From Rhodospirillales bacterium (GTDB lineage: Bacteria > Pseudomonadota > Alphaproteobacteria > Rhodospirillales > Shumkoniaceae), in contig JACZKS010000085.1 in the NCBI GenBank assembly GCA_014859895.1, positions 1 through 45,073 of the forward strand: a stretch of 45,073 nucleotides of DNA, read 5' to 3'. Below are positions 1 through 9,011 of the stretch, in pieces. How positions within the stretch are numbered: the stretch's first letter is position 1; each line of letters starts with the position of its first letter. The position numbers and the translations under genes were made by a program. The notes under the pieces are model-generated. The model saw only the letters and a list, made by a program, of their open reading frames with translations, searched no databases and was not told where the DNA came from.

Positions 1-524
1 GCGCCCGGGTCATCGCGGCGCCGCGCGGGCGGGGGATGCAACTGGCCGCCGGGGCGGCGGCGGCAACCGGCGATTGGCTTCTGTTCCTGCATGCCGACAC
101 GGTTCCGGCGCCGGGATGGGATTGGGTGGTCGCCGGATTCATCGGCAATCAGGCCAGCCGCGAGTGGGCGGCGGTCTTCCGCTTCGCGCTTGACGACCCG
201 TCGCCGGCGGCGCGCCGGCTGGAGCGATGGGTCGACTGGCGGACGCGGAGGCTCGGGTTGCCGTACGGTGACCAAGGCCTGCTCATCGCCCGGGACTTTT
301 ATGTCGTGCTCGGCGGCTTCAAGCCGATGCCGCTGATGGAGGATGTCGACCTGGTGCGGCGGATCGGGCGGTCCCGGCTGACGGTCCTCGACGTTGCCGC
401 CGTCACCTCGGCGGCGCGCTATCGCAAGGACGGCTACATGCGCCGCGGCCTGCGCAACCTCACCTGCCTCTCGCTCTTCTTCCTGGGCATCGATCTCCGG
501 CGGATCGAGCGGTTCTACCGATGA
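1..524 (+). CDS. Family 2-like glycosyltransferase, rSAM/selenodomain-associated type (5' truncated)
   Basis: The reading frame is open from the left edge, so the N-terminus lies outside the window; the first ATG (position 36) is internal. Just before it the frame reads a GRG motif leading into QLAAGAAAATGDWLLFLHAD, the conserved nucleotide-sugar and metal region (FLHADT) of GT-A fold glycosyltransferases. The later GDQGLL and the MEDVDLVRRI segment are also typical of the TIGR04283-like group. Its stop overlaps the next start by four bases (ATGA), indicating translational coupling with the DUF2064-type transferase; these two families commonly occur together. The sugar donor and acceptor cannot be told from sequence. 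Confidence 0.85.
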   Translation, partial: ARVIAAPRGRGMQLAAGAAAATGDWLLFLHADTVPAPGWDWVVAGFIGNQASREWAAVFRFALDDPSPAARRLERWVDWRTRRLGLPYGDQGLLIARDFYVVLGGFKPMPLMEDVDLVRRIGRSRLTVLDVAAVTSAARYRKDGYMRRGLRNLTCLSLFFLGIDLRRIERFYR

Positions 525-1129
525 GCGTTCCCCGCCATCTGGTGATTTTCGCCAAGGCTCCCCGCCTGGGCCGGGTCAAGAGCCGGCTGGCCAGGGACAT
601 CGGCCTGGTGGCCGCCTGGGCGTTCTATCGGCGTACGCTGGCCTCCGTCCTGCGGCGATTGGGTGGGGGCGGCCGCTGGCAAGCTTGGGTCGCGGTGACC
701 CCTGACGCCTGGGTGGCTCACCAAGCTTTGTGGCCGGCCGAATGGACCATCATCCCGCAGGGGCAGGGTGGCCTCGGGGAACGCATGGACCGGGCGATGC
801 GCCTGCTGCCGCCCGGCCCCGTCGTCATCGTCGGCACCGACGTTCCCGGCCTTCGCCGCCGGCACGTCGAGGCGGCCTTCGCCGCGCTCGGCCGTCACGA
901 CGCGGTGTTCGGCCCGGCCTCCGACGGCGGCTACTGGCTGGTCGGCCTCAGACGCCGGCCGCGGGTAGTCCGCCTGTTCGGGAATGTCCGCTGGTCGAGC
1001 GAACATGCGCTCGCCGACACCCTGGCCAACCTCGGGCCCAGCCAAACGGCGGCCCGATTGGACATGCTGGAGGACGTCGATGACGGCGCCGCCCTGGCCC
1101 GCTGGCTCAAGGGCGGCGATAGGCGCTAG
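521..1129 (+). CDS. DUF2064 / TIGR04282-type glycosyltransferase
   Basis: This 202-residue protein has the hallmarks of the DUF2064 family, described as rSAM/selenodomain-associated transferase 1. An N-terminal strand IFAKAP is followed by [12 protein letters not shown], the nucleotide-binding segment shared with GT-A nucleotidyl/glycosyl transferases. A GTDVPGL motif near residue 108 supplies the metal-binding Asp, and [10 protein letters not shown] follows near 130-140. It is translationally coupled to the upstream family 2-like transferase (ATGA overlap). Members are found with arsenosugar or selenium-related radical SAM genes, but no such partner is visible here, so the substrate is unknown. 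It converges on moaB with overlapping stop codons. Confidence 0.85.
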   Translation: MSVPRHLVIFAKAPRLGRVKSRLARDIGLVAAWAFYRRTLASVLRRLGGGGRWQAWVAVTPDAWVAHQALWPAEWTIIPQGQGGLGERMDRAMRLLPPGPVVIVGTDVPGLRRRHVEAAFAALGRHDAVFGPASDGGYWLVGLRRRPRVVRLFGNVRWSSEHALADTLANLGPSQTAARLDMLEDVDDGAALARWLKGGDRR

Positions 1130-1662
1130 GACAGGTGTTCCTTGAGGCGCGGCATCAGTTCGACGAAGTTGCAGGGCTTGTGGCGGGAATCCAGCTGATG
1201 CACCAGGATGTCGTCCCAGGCGTCCTTGCAGGCGCCTGGCGAACCGGGCACGGCGAATAGATAGGTGCCGCCGGCGACGCCGGCCGTGGCCCTGGACTGG
1301 ATGGTCGAGGTGGCGATCTTCTGATAACTCAGCATGCGGAACAGTTCGCCGAAGCCGGGGATATCCTTCTCGACGACTTGGGCGAACGCCTCCGGCGTGA
1401 TGTCGCGCCCGGTCACCCCGGTGCCGCCGGTGGCGATGACGGCGTCGATGGCGGGATCGGCAATCCACTGCTTGAGAACGGCGACGATGGCCGGGATGTC
1501 GTCCTTGACGATCTGGCGGGCCGCCACCTTGTGGCCGGCGGCGGCGATACGCTCGACCAGGGTGTCTCCCGAGCGGTCGGATTCGAGCGTGCGGCTGTCG
1601 GAAACCGTCAGCACCGCAATGTTGACCGCAAGGAACGGTCGCTCACCGGTTATCTTGGCCAT
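1126..1662 (-). CDS. moaB: Molybdenum cofactor biosynthesis protein B
   Basis: MoaB/MogA-like protein of about 178 residues; the family binds or adenylylates molybdopterin during molybdenum cofactor synthesis. The N-terminal [11 protein letters not shown], the central [11 protein letters not shown] loop and the C-terminal [17 protein letters not shown] are all diagnostic of the MoCF-binding domain. I chose the ATG at 1662 (MAKITGE) rather than the in-frame start at 1689 because family members begin just before NIAVLTVSD and it reduces overlap with the upstream gene. That start still overlaps the 3' end of the transglycosylase gene by about 20 bases, so the two are likely one transcript. No Shine-Dalgarno sequence is obvious. 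Confidence 0.93.
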   Translation of the reverse strand: MAKITGERPFLAVNIAVLTVSDSRTLESDRSGDTLVERIAAAGHKVAARQIVKDDIPAIVAVLKQWIADPAIDAVIATGGTGVTGRDITPEAFAQVVEKDIPGFGELFRMLSYQKIATSTIQSRATAGVAGGTYLFAVPGSPGACKDAWDDILVHQLDSRHKPCNFVELMPRLKEHLS

Positions 1663-3478
1663 GTTGCGCCACGTTGATGGTTTGCGCATCGAGCGGCACG
1701 TAAACCGGCCGTTCTCCCGATGCCAGGGCGTCCAGCGACGGATTGGTCTGGCCCAATCGGTCGCGATAGATCCACAAATTGGTCAGCACCCGTTCGACGA
1801 AGTCGCGGGTCTCCGCCGACGGAATACTTTCGATGAACAGCAGCGAATCGTCAACGCCGTTGACGCGGCGCTGCCACTTGCTGAGGTTGCCGGGGCCACC
1901 GTTCCACGCCGCCGCCAGATGGAAAAGGTCGCCGGCGATATGCCCTTCGTTGAGCAGGATTTCGATATAGGCTTGGCCCAACTCCAGATTGACGTCGGGG
2001 TCGTACAGCCGATGACGATCGCTGCTGCGCAGGCGGCGGTCGCGGGCGACGAAACTGGCGGTGCCGGGCATCAACTGCATCAGCCCACGGGCGCCGGCCC
2101 AACTGATGGCGTTGGGATTGAATTGGGATTCTTGACGGATGAGGGCGTAGACCAACGCCCGGTCCACCCTGAAGCCGTTGCCGGGGGTCCATCGGGGAAT
2201 CGGGAATGCCGCCCCGTCGAAGCCGCCGCCGCCGGGGAACAGCGCCATGTTCAGGCGGATGGCCAGCGCCGGCATACCTGCCCGGCTGGCCAGCACCATG
2301 ACGCCGCGGGCGAGGTCGGCCCCGCCGCGCGACACCAGCAGGCGCAGGTCCTGCTCGGCGCGGTCCTCCTCCCCCACCTCGATCAGGGCCAGGGCACGTT
2401 GTCCGGCCGGGGTGGCGGCGACCGCCTCGATGGCGGCTTCCTCCAGCGGCGGAAGGATCCAGCGGAAGGCGGTCGGCATGCCGAGGATGCGTCGGGCCAG
2501 CAGGCCATAGAAGGTCCGCGGGTAGGCGGCGGCCTTGCCCAACAGGCGATTGACCTCGGCGGGCTTGCGATTGACCAGATGGGCGCGGGCCGCCCAGAAG
2601 GCGCCGGCCGAAATCATCCAGTTCGAACTGTTGGGAGACTGGGCGACGGCCTGAAAATGGACGGCCGACTTGTCGAGCTGGCCCAGTCGCCATGCCGCCA
2701 GGCCGGCGACCCAATGCGCGTCCGGAAGATACTGGCCCGAGCGGGTGGCCGCGCGGCTGGCCCAGTCATAGGCCCACTCGTCACGGCCCTCGATGAAATA
2801 GCGGTTGGCGAGGGCGGACTGGGCGCGGTCGAACTCGAAGGGGTCGAACCGCTTCCTCACGTCGTCGGATTCGAGAATTTTTTTGGCTGCCAGGGTGTGG
2901 CCGTTCTTCAGATGGCCGCGGATCTGGCCCTGCAGCGCCTCGACCTTCTTGCGCTCTGCCGCCGACATCGCCTTGCGCGCCGGCCGCATCTCGGCTGCGT
3001 AGTCCAACGGCTTGGCGCTCAGGCCGTTGCCGGGATTGACGGGAGGGGCCGGCGGCTTGCCATTGGCGGGACGGCGCTTCAGGGCCACTTGGTAGATCCG
3101 AGGGGCATTCGGATGGTCGGCGTAATCCGCCATCCAGTCCCTTAATTCCTTATAGAGCGAGCGGTACTTCGTGGGGTGCAGGTAGCGCTGGGCAAGGACG
3201 TGACCCATGAGGATGCGGTTTTCGAGCGCCTCGATCCGTTTGTCCGCTGCCTTCCAGTTGCCGTCTTCTTGCAGCGAGAAAATCTCCCGGTAGCGGGAGA
3301 CGTCGTCATCCGAAAGAACCTGGGGCAACGCCGTCATGGCGTCGGTCCAGCCACTGGCGGGCGTGAGGGACGCTATTTCGGCGCCCATTTCGGATAGCGG
3401 ATCGGCTGCTCGCGCCTGTTCCGGCGCGGCAACTAATAGGACTGACGCAAAAAGGCAAATGACAATACGTTCAAACAT
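1643..3478 (-). CDS. Soluble lytic murein transglycosylase (Slt70-like)
   Basis: Periplasmic peptidoglycan-cleaving enzyme of about 611 residues. An N-terminal signal peptide ends near AEQARAAD. A long alpha-helical superhelical region with TPR/Sel1-like character (roughly residues 50-420) follows, then a C-terminal SLT goose-lysozyme domain. The catalytic glutamate is visible in RQESQFNP (about residue 450), followed by [12 protein letters not shown] and later AYIEILL and AAWNGGPGN, all standard SLT motifs. The ATG at 3478 is preferred over a GTG two codons upstream. It would cleave the MurNAc-GlcNAc linkage to give 1,6-anhydro products. moaB follows in the same direction and overlaps it; a plausible promoter lies at 3520-3548. 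Confidence 0.93.
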   Translation of the reverse strand: MFERIVICLFASVLLVAAPEQARAADPLSEMGAEIASLTPASGWTDAMTALPQVLSDDDVSRYREIFSLQEDGNWKAADKRIEALENRILMGHVLAQRYLHPTKYRSLYKELRDWMADYADHPNAPRIYQVALKRRPANGKPPAPPVNPGNGLSAKPLDYAAEMRPARKAMSAAERKKVEALQGQIRGHLKNGHTLAAKKILESDDVRKRFDPFEFDRAQSALANRYFIEGRDEWAYDWASRAATRSGQYLPDAHWVAGLAAWRLGQLDKSAVHFQAVAQSPNSSNWMISAGAFWAARAHLVNRKPAEVNRLLGKAAAYPRTFYGLLARRILGMPTAFRWILPPLEEAAIEAVAATPAGQRALALIEVGEEDRAEQDLRLLVSRGGADLARGVMVLASRAGMPALAIRLNMALFPGGGGFDGAAFPIPRWTPGNGFRVDRALVYALIRQESQFNPNAISWAGARGLMQLMPGTASFVARDRRLRSSDRHRLYDPDVNLELGQAYIEILLNEGHIAGDLFHLAAAWNGGPGNLSKWQRRVNGVDDSLLFIESIPSAETRDFVERVLTNLWIYRDRLGQTNPSLDALASGERPVYVPLDAQTINVAQHGQDNR

Positions 3479-3519
3479 CAACACGTCTAAAGATTGATGA
3501 GCCCGAAAATACGCGCAAT

Positions 3520-3548
3520 TTTATAAAACATCGGTCGAAGGCGGGCAA
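3520..3548 (-). promoter_or_regulatory. Putative sigma-70-type promoter of the transglycosylase gene
   Basis: Read on the minus strand, TTGCCC (3548-3543) is followed after exactly 17 bases by TATAAA (3525-3520). Transcription would begin near 3513, about 35 bases before the ATG at 3478. This is motif matching only; alphaproteobacterial housekeeping promoters tolerate considerable divergence. Confidence 0.45.
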
Positions 3549-3701
3549 CCGAATCCACGCCACGTGTTTTCCCTTGGGTGCCAGCTACGGATACATATCT
3601 CCGCGGGCCTTGCCGGAGGATGACAGGGGGTGCGAATTCCATGGCGGGGGCGGCGTGGCCACTGGCCGGTGCGAAGATATTTCACGATCAAAATTGAAAA
3701 T

Positions 3702-3718
3702 TTAATGTTTTACATTAA
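3702..3718. promoter_or_regulatory. Palindromic operator candidate upstream of the DUF2975/XRE pair
   Basis: A perfect inverted repeat TTAATG-TTTTA-CATTAA lies in the AT-rich spacer. It overlaps the putative -35 box of the plus-strand promoter. A partial copy of its core, ATGTTTTA, recurs at 3726-3733, 21 bases (two helical turns) downstream of the one at 3705. The position suits repression by the HTH protein encoded in the same operon; that link is inference. Confidence 0.5.
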
Positions 3719-3737
3719 TAAAATCATGTTTTATGGT
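3709..3737 (+). promoter_or_regulatory. Putative promoter of the DUF2975/XRE operon
   Basis: TTTACA (3709-3714) is separated by 17 bases from TATGGT (3732-3737). Transcription would begin near 3744, about 36 bases before the ATG at 3780. The stretch is conspicuously AT-rich compared with its surroundings. The rest of the 3485-3779 spacer shows nothing else I recognise. Confidence 0.45.
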
Positions 3738-3779
3738 GACGCCTCGTTTGCCAATGAGTTTTTTTGATGCGAGGCCGCC

Positions 3780-4337
3780 ATGAACAACCTTCGCCGTGTT
3801 CAAAAAACCAGTCGCCTGCTGAGGGGGGCCTGCACGGTTGCCATTCCGGTCATCCCCATCGGACTGGCGGCAATATGGGCCACATTGGACTGGTGGCTGT
3901 TCGGGGGCGGCGAGGTCACGGGCTTCCGCCCGTGGGTGGGAGGGCATGTCCATGTCCCGCAACCGATCCCCGCATATTCGCTCGCCCTCGGCTTCCTTTC
4001 CTCCATGCTTCCCGCCGGCCTGATGGTTTACGCCTTATGGCAGCTGCGCGCCCTGTTCGGGTTGTATGGCCGCGGGCAGATCTTTACGGCGGAGAATGCG
4101 CAGCGGCTGCGCCGCTTCGCGCTGGCGGTCCTGGCGATGACCCTGGCCAGCCCGCTGGAGAACACGCTGACGATCCTGGCCGTCACGCTCGGCAACCCGC
4201 CGGGCCAGCGCCTGCTGTCCGTCGGCTTTTCCTCGTCGCAACTGGTTACCTTGTTCATGGGGGCGATGTTCCTGGTCATTGCCTGGGTCATGGACGAGGC
4301 CCGGGAGTTGGCCGAGGATCAGGCCCAGATCATCTAG
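3780..4337 (+). CDS. DUF2975 family integral membrane protein
   Basis: A 185-residue hydrophobic protein with four probable membrane spans: about residues 18-38, 67-92, 116-140 and 152-172. The central LRALFGLYGRGQIFTAENAQRLRRFA stretch, split across two motifs (GRGQIFT and AQRLRRFA), is the signature of the DUF2975 family. These proteins are typically encoded next to a small YozG-like HTH regulator, and one follows here after 14 bases. The biochemical role of the family is unknown; a membrane sensor or antagonist of the linked regulator is often supposed but not shown. The ATG at 3780 begins MNNLRRVQKTSR, a normal family N-terminus. Confidence 0.8.
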   Translation: MNNLRRVQKTSRLLRGACTVAIPVIPIGLAAIWATLDWWLFGGGEVTGFRPWVGGHVHVPQPIPAYSLALGFLSSMLPAGLMVYALWQLRALFGLYGRGQIFTAENAQRLRRFALAVLAMTLASPLENTLTILAVTLGNPPGQRLLSVGFSSSQLVTLFMGAMFLVIAWVMDEARELAEDQAQII

Positions 4338-4351
4338 GCGGGACGATTGGG

Positions 4352-4567
4352 ATGGCTGTGATCGTAACCCTCGACGTCATGATGGCCCGGCGGAAAGTCA
4401 GGCTGAAGGATCTGGCCGCGCAGATAGGCCTTTCCGAGCAGAACCTGTCGCTGCTCAAGTCCGGCAAGGTCAAAGGCGTGCGCTTCGCGACCCTCGACGC
4501 GATCTGTGCCGCCCTCGACTGCCAGCCGGGGGATCTGCTGGAATTCCGCCAGGATGACGGTGGCTGA
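4352..4567 (+). CDS. Cro/C1-type (XRE) helix-turn-helix regulator, YozG-like
   Basis: A 71-residue single-domain DNA-binding protein. The helix-turn-helix is read as LKDLAAQIGLSEQNLSLLKSG (about residues 18-38, given here as LKDLAAQIG and SEQNLSLLKSG). It is followed by the family-typical RFATLDAICAALDCQPGDLLEF. This matches the small HTH_26-type partner of DUF2975 membrane proteins. It starts 14 bases after the DUF2975 stop, in the same direction, so the two form a bicistronic unit. It could bind the palindrome at 3702-3718, giving autoregulation; this is an inference. An open frame continues upstream, but there it overlaps the DUF2975 gene and is not coding. Confidence 0.85.
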   Translation: MAVIVTLDVMMARRKVRLKDLAAQIGLSEQNLSLLKSGKVKGVRFATLDAICAALDCQPGDLLEFRQDDGG

Positions 4568-4579
4568 TCGTTCCGGCGC

Positions 4580-5398
4580 TCAGAGCGAGGCGAGTTTGCG
4601 CTTGATGCCGATGAGATCCTGCCACGCCGCCCGCTTTTGGGCGGGCGAGCGCAGCAGGAAGGCCGGATGGTATATGACGGTGGCCTCGATCGGCCTGGCC
4701 AGGCCCGGCGACGAATAAGGGAACCAACGGCCGCGCAGACGGCTTACGCTGACGTTCTGGGCCAGCAGGCTGCTGGCGGCCGGGCCGCCGACGGCCACCA
4801 GGATTTTGGGATTGACCAGTTCGATCAGGCGTCCGACGAACGGCATGCAGATGGCCATTTCTCCGGTCGTCGGGTTACGGTTCCCCGGCGGCCGCCAGAA
4901 CACGGTGTTGGAGATGAAGAAGCGGCTGCGATCGAGGCCGATCGAGGCCAGCATCCGATCGAGCAACTGGCCGCTGGCGCCGACGAAGGGGATGCCCCGA
5001 CGGTCTTCCTCGGCGCCCGGCGCCTCGCCGATGAACAGGATGTCGGCATCGGGGTTGCCGTCGCCGAAGACGAGGTTGGTTGCCGTTTTCTTGAGCGCGC
5101 AGCCGTCGAATCCTTCGAGCACCCGACGCAACGCTTCGACGCTGGTTGCCGCCGCTGCCGCGCGATAGGCCTCGCCGACGGCGCCTTCGGAAGGGGTAAG
5201 GGGCGCGGGCATGGACGGGGCGGGAGGTAGGGACGGTCCGGCCGCTGCCGTCGGCCAATCGGCCGGAGCCGGAACGGGGAATGCCGGTGCCGCTGGAGAC
5301 GTCCGAAAACGGTCGACCGCGGCGTCGCCGATGGTTTCGTCGACGCCGGCCTCGATATACCATTGGAGGACCTGTTGCGGGGTCAGCTTGCGCTCCAT
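4580..5398 (-). CDS. Uracil-DNA glycosylase, family 4-like, with reduced cysteine set
   Basis: A 272-residue base-excision repair enzyme that would remove uracil from DNA. Residues 1-30 form a short helical head, then a Pro/Ala-rich linker spans about 35-70. The catalytic domain begins near 85. Motif I reads GEAPGAEEDRRGIPFVGASG (124-143), NTVFWRPPGNRNP follows, and motif II is YHPAFLLRSP (243-252). Canonical family 4 enzymes carry four cysteines that bind a 4Fe-4S cluster; this protein contains only two, C100 (in DGCALKKT) and C184 (in AICMPF). It may therefore lack the cluster. It is divergent from the ETF-QO gene. Confidence 0.88.
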   Translation of the reverse strand: MERKLTPQQVLQWYIEAGVDETIGDAAVDRFRTSPAAPAFPVPAPADWPTAAAGPSLPPAPSMPAPLTPSEGAVGEAYRAAAAATSVEALRRVLEGFDGCALKKTATNLVFGDGNPDADILFIGEAPGAEEDRRGIPFVGASGQLLDRMLASIGLDRSRFFISNTVFWRPPGNRNPTTGEMAICMPFVGRLIELVNPKILVAVGGPAASSLLAQNVSVSRLRGRWFPYSSPGLARPIEATVIYHPAFLLRSPAQKRAAWQDLIGIKRKLASL

Positions 5399-5534
5399 GA
5401 ACCTAGGTTACCACCGTCTGCGGTGGCGGCCACTGTTTCTTGATATTCCCCTCCACGGGGATGTGCCGATAAGATAAAGTCGGCCTTATGTTAGGAAACG
5501 CTAAACTTCAAAGCCGGGTCAGGGAGGACCATAC

Positions 5535-7154
5535 ATGAGTCGCGAGTCGATGGAGTTCGATGTTGTGATCGTCGGAGCCGGGCCGGCGGGCCTGAGCGCC
5601 GCGATCCGCCTGCGCCAGCTTGCCGTCGAGCACGGGCGCGAGCTTTCTGTCTGCGTCATCGAGAAGGGTTCGGAAGTCGGTGCCCACATCCTTTCCGGAG
5701 CAGTGCTCGAACCGACCGCGCTCAACGAACTCATTCCCGACTGGGCGGAGAAGGGATCGCCGCTGACGACGCCGGTGGCGGCCGACCGCTTCCTCTTCCT
5801 GACCCGCAAGATGTCCCTGCGCATGCCCACCCCGCCGCAGATGAACAACCACGGCAACTATGTCATCAGCCTGGGCAACCTTTGCCGCTGGCTGGGCCAG
5901 CAGGCTGAAGAGCTCGGTGCCGAGATCTACCCGGGTTTCGCCGCCGCCGAGGTGCTGTTCGACGAGGGCGGCCGTGTCGCTGGTGTCGCCACGGGCGACA
6001 TGGGGGTGGGGGCCGACGGCCAGCCCACCGAACGCCATCAGGCGGGCATGGAATTGCGTGCCCGTTACACGCTCTTGGCCGAGGGCTGCCGGGGATCGCT
6101 CTCCAAGTTCCTGATCAGCCATTTCGGCCTTGCCGAGGATTCCGATCCGCAGGTCTACGGCATCGGCGTCAAGGAACTGTGGGAAGTGGCACCGGAGAAG
6201 CACAAGGCGGGCTCGGTGACCCATACGGTGGGCTGGCCGGCCGACAGCCATACCTACGCCGGCTCCTTCCTCTACCACCTGGACAACAGCCAGGTCGCCG
6301 TCGGCTACATCGTCGGGCTGGACTACCAGAACCCGTATCTCAGCCCGTTCGACGAGATGCAGCGGTTCAAGACGCATCCGGCGATCCGCTCCACCTTCGA
6401 GGGCGGGCGGCGCATCGCCTATGGGGCAAGGGCCATCAACGAGGGCGGCTTCCAGTCGGTGCCCAAGCTGGTGTTCCCGGGTGGCGCCTTGATCGGCGAT
6501 GCCGCCGGCTTCATGAACGTCGCCAAGATCAAGGGCACCCATACCTCGATGAAGTCGGGAATGGTGGCGGCCGAGACCGCCTTCGAGGCGCTGGCCGGCG
6601 GCGGCGAACTGACCGCCTATCCCGACAATCTCCAGAAGACGTGGCTGTGGCCGGAACTGCGCAAGGTGCGCAACATCCGCCCGTCGTTCCGCTGGGGGAT
6701 GTGGGGCGGTCTCGCCTATTCGGCGCTCGATACCTTCGTCTTTTTCGGCCGGGCACCCTGGACGTTCCACCACCACGAGGATCACAAGGCACTGAAGCCG
6801 GCGAGGGAATGCAAGAAGATCGAGTACCCCAAGCCCGACGGCAAGCTCACCTTCGATCGTCTGTCGTCGGTTTTCCTGGCCAACGTCAGCCACGAGGAGA
6901 ACCAGCCCTGTCATCTGACGCTGAAGGACGCGTCGATACCGGTCTCTGTCAACCTCGCCGAGTACGATGGGCCCGAGCAGCGCTACTGCCCGGCTCAGGT
7001 CTACGAATTCATCGAGCAGGACGGCCAGAAACGGTTGCAGATCAACTTCTCGAACTGCGTCCACTGCAAGACCTGCGATATCAAGGATCCGACCCAGAAC
7101 ATCAACTGGGTCGTGCCCGAGGGCGCCGGCGGTCCGAACTATCCGAACATGTAA
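5535..7154 (+). CDS. Electron transfer flavoprotein-ubiquinone oxidoreductase
   Basis: A 539-residue membrane-associated flavoprotein that passes electrons from ETF to ubiquinone in fatty-acid and amino-acid oxidation. The N-terminal [16 protein letters not shown] is the FAD-binding dinucleotide fold. [13 protein letters not shown] around residue 315-327 is the second FAD contact. The C-terminus carries the 4Fe-4S site, C485 (YCPAQVYEF) and C508, C511, C514 ([13 protein letters not shown]), ending in [17 protein letters not shown], the highly conserved tail of the family. Length and order match mitochondrial ETFDH and alphaproteobacterial homologues. No ETF subunit genes lie nearby. A 51-base gap without an obvious terminator separates it from the TPR gene, so read-through is possible. 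Confidence 0.96.
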   Translation: MSRESMEFDVVIVGAGPAGLSAAIRLRQLAVEHGRELSVCVIEKGSEVGAHILSGAVLEPTALNELIPDWAEKGSPLTTPVAADRFLFLTRKMSLRMPTPPQMNNHGNYVISLGNLCRWLGQQAEELGAEIYPGFAAAEVLFDEGGRVAGVATGDMGVGADGQPTERHQAGMELRARYTLLAEGCRGSLSKFLISHFGLAEDSDPQVYGIGVKELWEVAPEKHKAGSVTHTVGWPADSHTYAGSFLYHLDNSQVAVGYIVGLDYQNPYLSPFDEMQRFKTHPAIRSTFEGGRRIAYGARAINEGGFQSVPKLVFPGGALIGDAAGFMNVAKIKGTHTSMKSGMVAAETAFEALAGGGELTAYPDNLQKTWLWPELRKVRNIRPSFRWGMWGGLAYSALDTFVFFGRAPWTFHHHEDHKALKPARECKKIEYPKPDGKLTFDRLSSVFLANVSHEENQPCHLTLKDASIPVSVNLAEYDGPEQRYCPAQVYEFIEQDGQKRLQINFSNCVHCKTCDIKDPTQNINWVVPEGAGGPNYPNM

Positions 7155-7205
7155 TCTCTCCCTATATTCAGCGGGTGGGGGAGCTGCCCGATTGAAAGGC
7201 CTGTA

Positions 7206-9011
7206 ATGGTGTCGTCCGTCAACTTACCGATTTCCGTTGGAATCCGCCGGTGCGGGCGGTTCATGGTGGTGGGTCTTTTCGCTTCGCTGCTGCCTGCCGC
7301 CTGCATGTCGGCCGAAACGGCGAAGAGCCCGGGAACGGTTGCCGCCGCCGGCGAGACGCCGGCCCAGGACGTGCTGGTCGAGGGGGCGCCGGTTCAGATC
7401 GGCGCTTCGTTCGTCGGCAACTACCTGGCGGGACGCCATGCCCAGGTGCAGAGGGATGGACCCAAGGCTATCGAGTATTTCCGGCTGGCCCTCAAGGAGG
7501 ACCCCGAAAACGCCGACCTGATGCTGCGCGCCACCGTCGTCATGATTTCGGAAGGAGCCTTTGCCGATGCGGTGACTTTGGCCCGCAAGCTGGAAAGCAA
7601 GGGAGCGGACAATTCGGTCGTCGAATATGCGTTGGCCGTCGACGACATCGGCGCCGGCCGGTTCGCCGATGCCGGAAAAAGGTTGGCGGTCCTTCCCGAA
7701 AACGGCATCAACCGCTATGTTGGCGCCATGTTGAGGGCTTGGGCCCTGGTCGGGCTCGGCGACGTTGACGGGGCGCGGACCACGCTGGCGGAACTGAAGC
7801 GCAGCGAGGGGACAAATGCCCTGGCCGATCTGCACGAGGCGCTGATCCACGACCTGGCCGGCGGTAAGAACGAGGCCGGAGAGGCGTTCCAACGGGCCCT
7901 TGCCGGCGACGGCGGTCTCGCTTTTCGGGCCGTCGATCTTTACGGCGCCTTTCTGGAGCGTACCGGCGAGCCCATGGAGGCGCGACGCATCTACCAGGGG
8001 TTCCTTGCCGAGCATCCGGATTCCTATCTCCTGCAGCCAGCCTTGGCACGGCTCGACGCGGGCCGGCCTCCGGCGCCCGATATCGCCTCGGCAAAGGACG
8101 GGGCGGCCCAGGCGCTGTTCGACCTGGCCGGCGCTTTCCGCCAGCAGAACGCGCAGGAAATGGCCCTCATCCTGGGCCGGCTCGCCCTTGCCCTGAAGCC
8201 CGATTTCCCGGTCGCCCAGTTCCTGGTCGGCGATATCCTGGAGACCAGCGAACGCCAGGAAAGCGCCAACCAGGTCTATGCGGGGATCAAGGCCAATTCG
8301 CCGTTCGCGCGGGCCGCCAACATTCGCATGGCGCTCAACCTCAACGCCTTGGACAGGACCGAGGGGGCGATCTCCCTGCTGCGCAAGATGGCCGGCGAGA
8401 ACCCCAAGGATCCGGAGCCCCTGATCACGCTGGGCAACATCCTGCGCGGCCACCAGCGTTTCGTCGAGGCGGTCGAGATCTACGACCAGGCGGTGGCCCG
8501 CGTCGGCCCCTTGAACAAGCAGCACTGGTCGCTGCTCTATTCACGCGGCATGGCGCTGGAACGGTCCAAGCAATGGCCGCGGGCCGAGCGCGACTTTCTG
8601 AAGGCGCTGGAGTACGAGCCCGAGCAGCCCTACGTGCTCAACTATCTCGGCTATTCCTGGGTCGACATGGGCCTGCACCTCGATCGTGCCATGGGGATGA
8701 TCAGGAAGGCCGTCCAACTGCGCCCCAACGATGGCTTCATCGTCGACAGCCTGGGTTGGGCCCTCTACCGGTTGGGCGACATCGAGGGGGCCGTGCGCGA
8801 ACTCGAGCGTGCGGTTGAACTGCGCCCCGAAGACCCGGTGATCAACGACCATCTGGGGGACGCCTATTGGAAGGTGGGGCGGCTCCAGGAAGCCCGCTTC
8901 CAGTGGCGCCGGTCGCTGGGGTTCGAGCCCGAAGCCGATCTGGTCGCGACCATCGAGAAGAAGCTCAAGACCGGCGTCGTCGAGGACGCGGCGCCGGGCC
9001 GAGATGGCTGA
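7206..9011 (+). CDS. TPR-repeat protein, probable exported lipoprotein
   Basis: A 601-residue tetratricopeptide-repeat protein. The N-terminus has a hydrophobic stretch ending LLPAAC (about residues 23-33), which could be a degenerate lipobox; an internal ATG at 7263 would give a shorter signal. The first 350 residues hold weakly conserved helical repeats. From about 400 canonical TPR units are clear, for example ALEYEPEQPYVLNYLGYSWVD, AVQLRPNDGFIVDSLGWALY and AVELRPEDPVINDHLGDAYW (abbreviated: YVLNYLGY, VDSLGWALY, INDHLGDAYW). The gene overlaps ispE, an arrangement I recall as common in alphaproteobacteria. A GAAAGG Shine-Dalgarno supports the start at 7206. It likely scaffolds envelope complexes; partners are unknown. 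Confidence 0.85.
   Translation: MVSSVNLPISVGIRRCGRFMVVGLFASLLPAACMSAETAKSPGTVAAAGETPAQDVLVEGAPVQIGASFVGNYLAGRHAQVQRDGPKAIEYFRLALKEDPENADLMLRATVVMISEGAFADAVTLARKLESKGADNSVVEYALAVDDIGAGRFADAGKRLAVLPENGINRYVGAMLRAWALVGLGDVDGARTTLAELKRSEGTNALADLHEALIHDLAGGKNEAGEAFQRALAGDGGLAFRAVDLYGAFLERTGEPMEARRIYQGFLAEHPDSYLLQPALARLDAGRPPAPDIASAKDGAAQALFDLAGAFRQQNAQEMALILGRLALALKPDFPVAQFLVGDILETSERQESANQVYAGIKANSPFARAANIRMALNLNALDRTEGAISLLRKMAGENPKDPEPLITLGNILRGHQRFVEAVEIYDQAVARVGPLNKQHWSLLYSRGMALERSKQWPRAERDFLKALEYEPEQPYVLNYLGYSWVDMGLHLDRAMGMIRKAVQLRPNDGFIVDSLGWALYRLGDIEGAVRELERAVELRPEDPVINDHLGDAYWKVGRLQEARFQWRRSLGFEPEADLVATIEKKLKTGVVEDAAPGRDG

Noticed and set aside
1334-3145. A 603-codon open frame on the plus strand
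   Set aside because: It lies antisense to the transglycosylase and moaB genes, has low-complexity Arg/Gly/Ala content and no recognisable motif; long antisense frames are common in GC-rich DNA.
3764-4567. A single 267-codon frame that could be read as a larger HTH protein
   Set aside because: Its first two-thirds overlap the DUF2975 gene in another frame and encode no domain; the real HTH gene begins at the ATG at 4352.
5508-7064. A 518-codon open frame on the minus strand
   Set aside because: It is the antisense shadow of the ETF-QO gene, whose product has complete FAD and iron-sulfur motifs.
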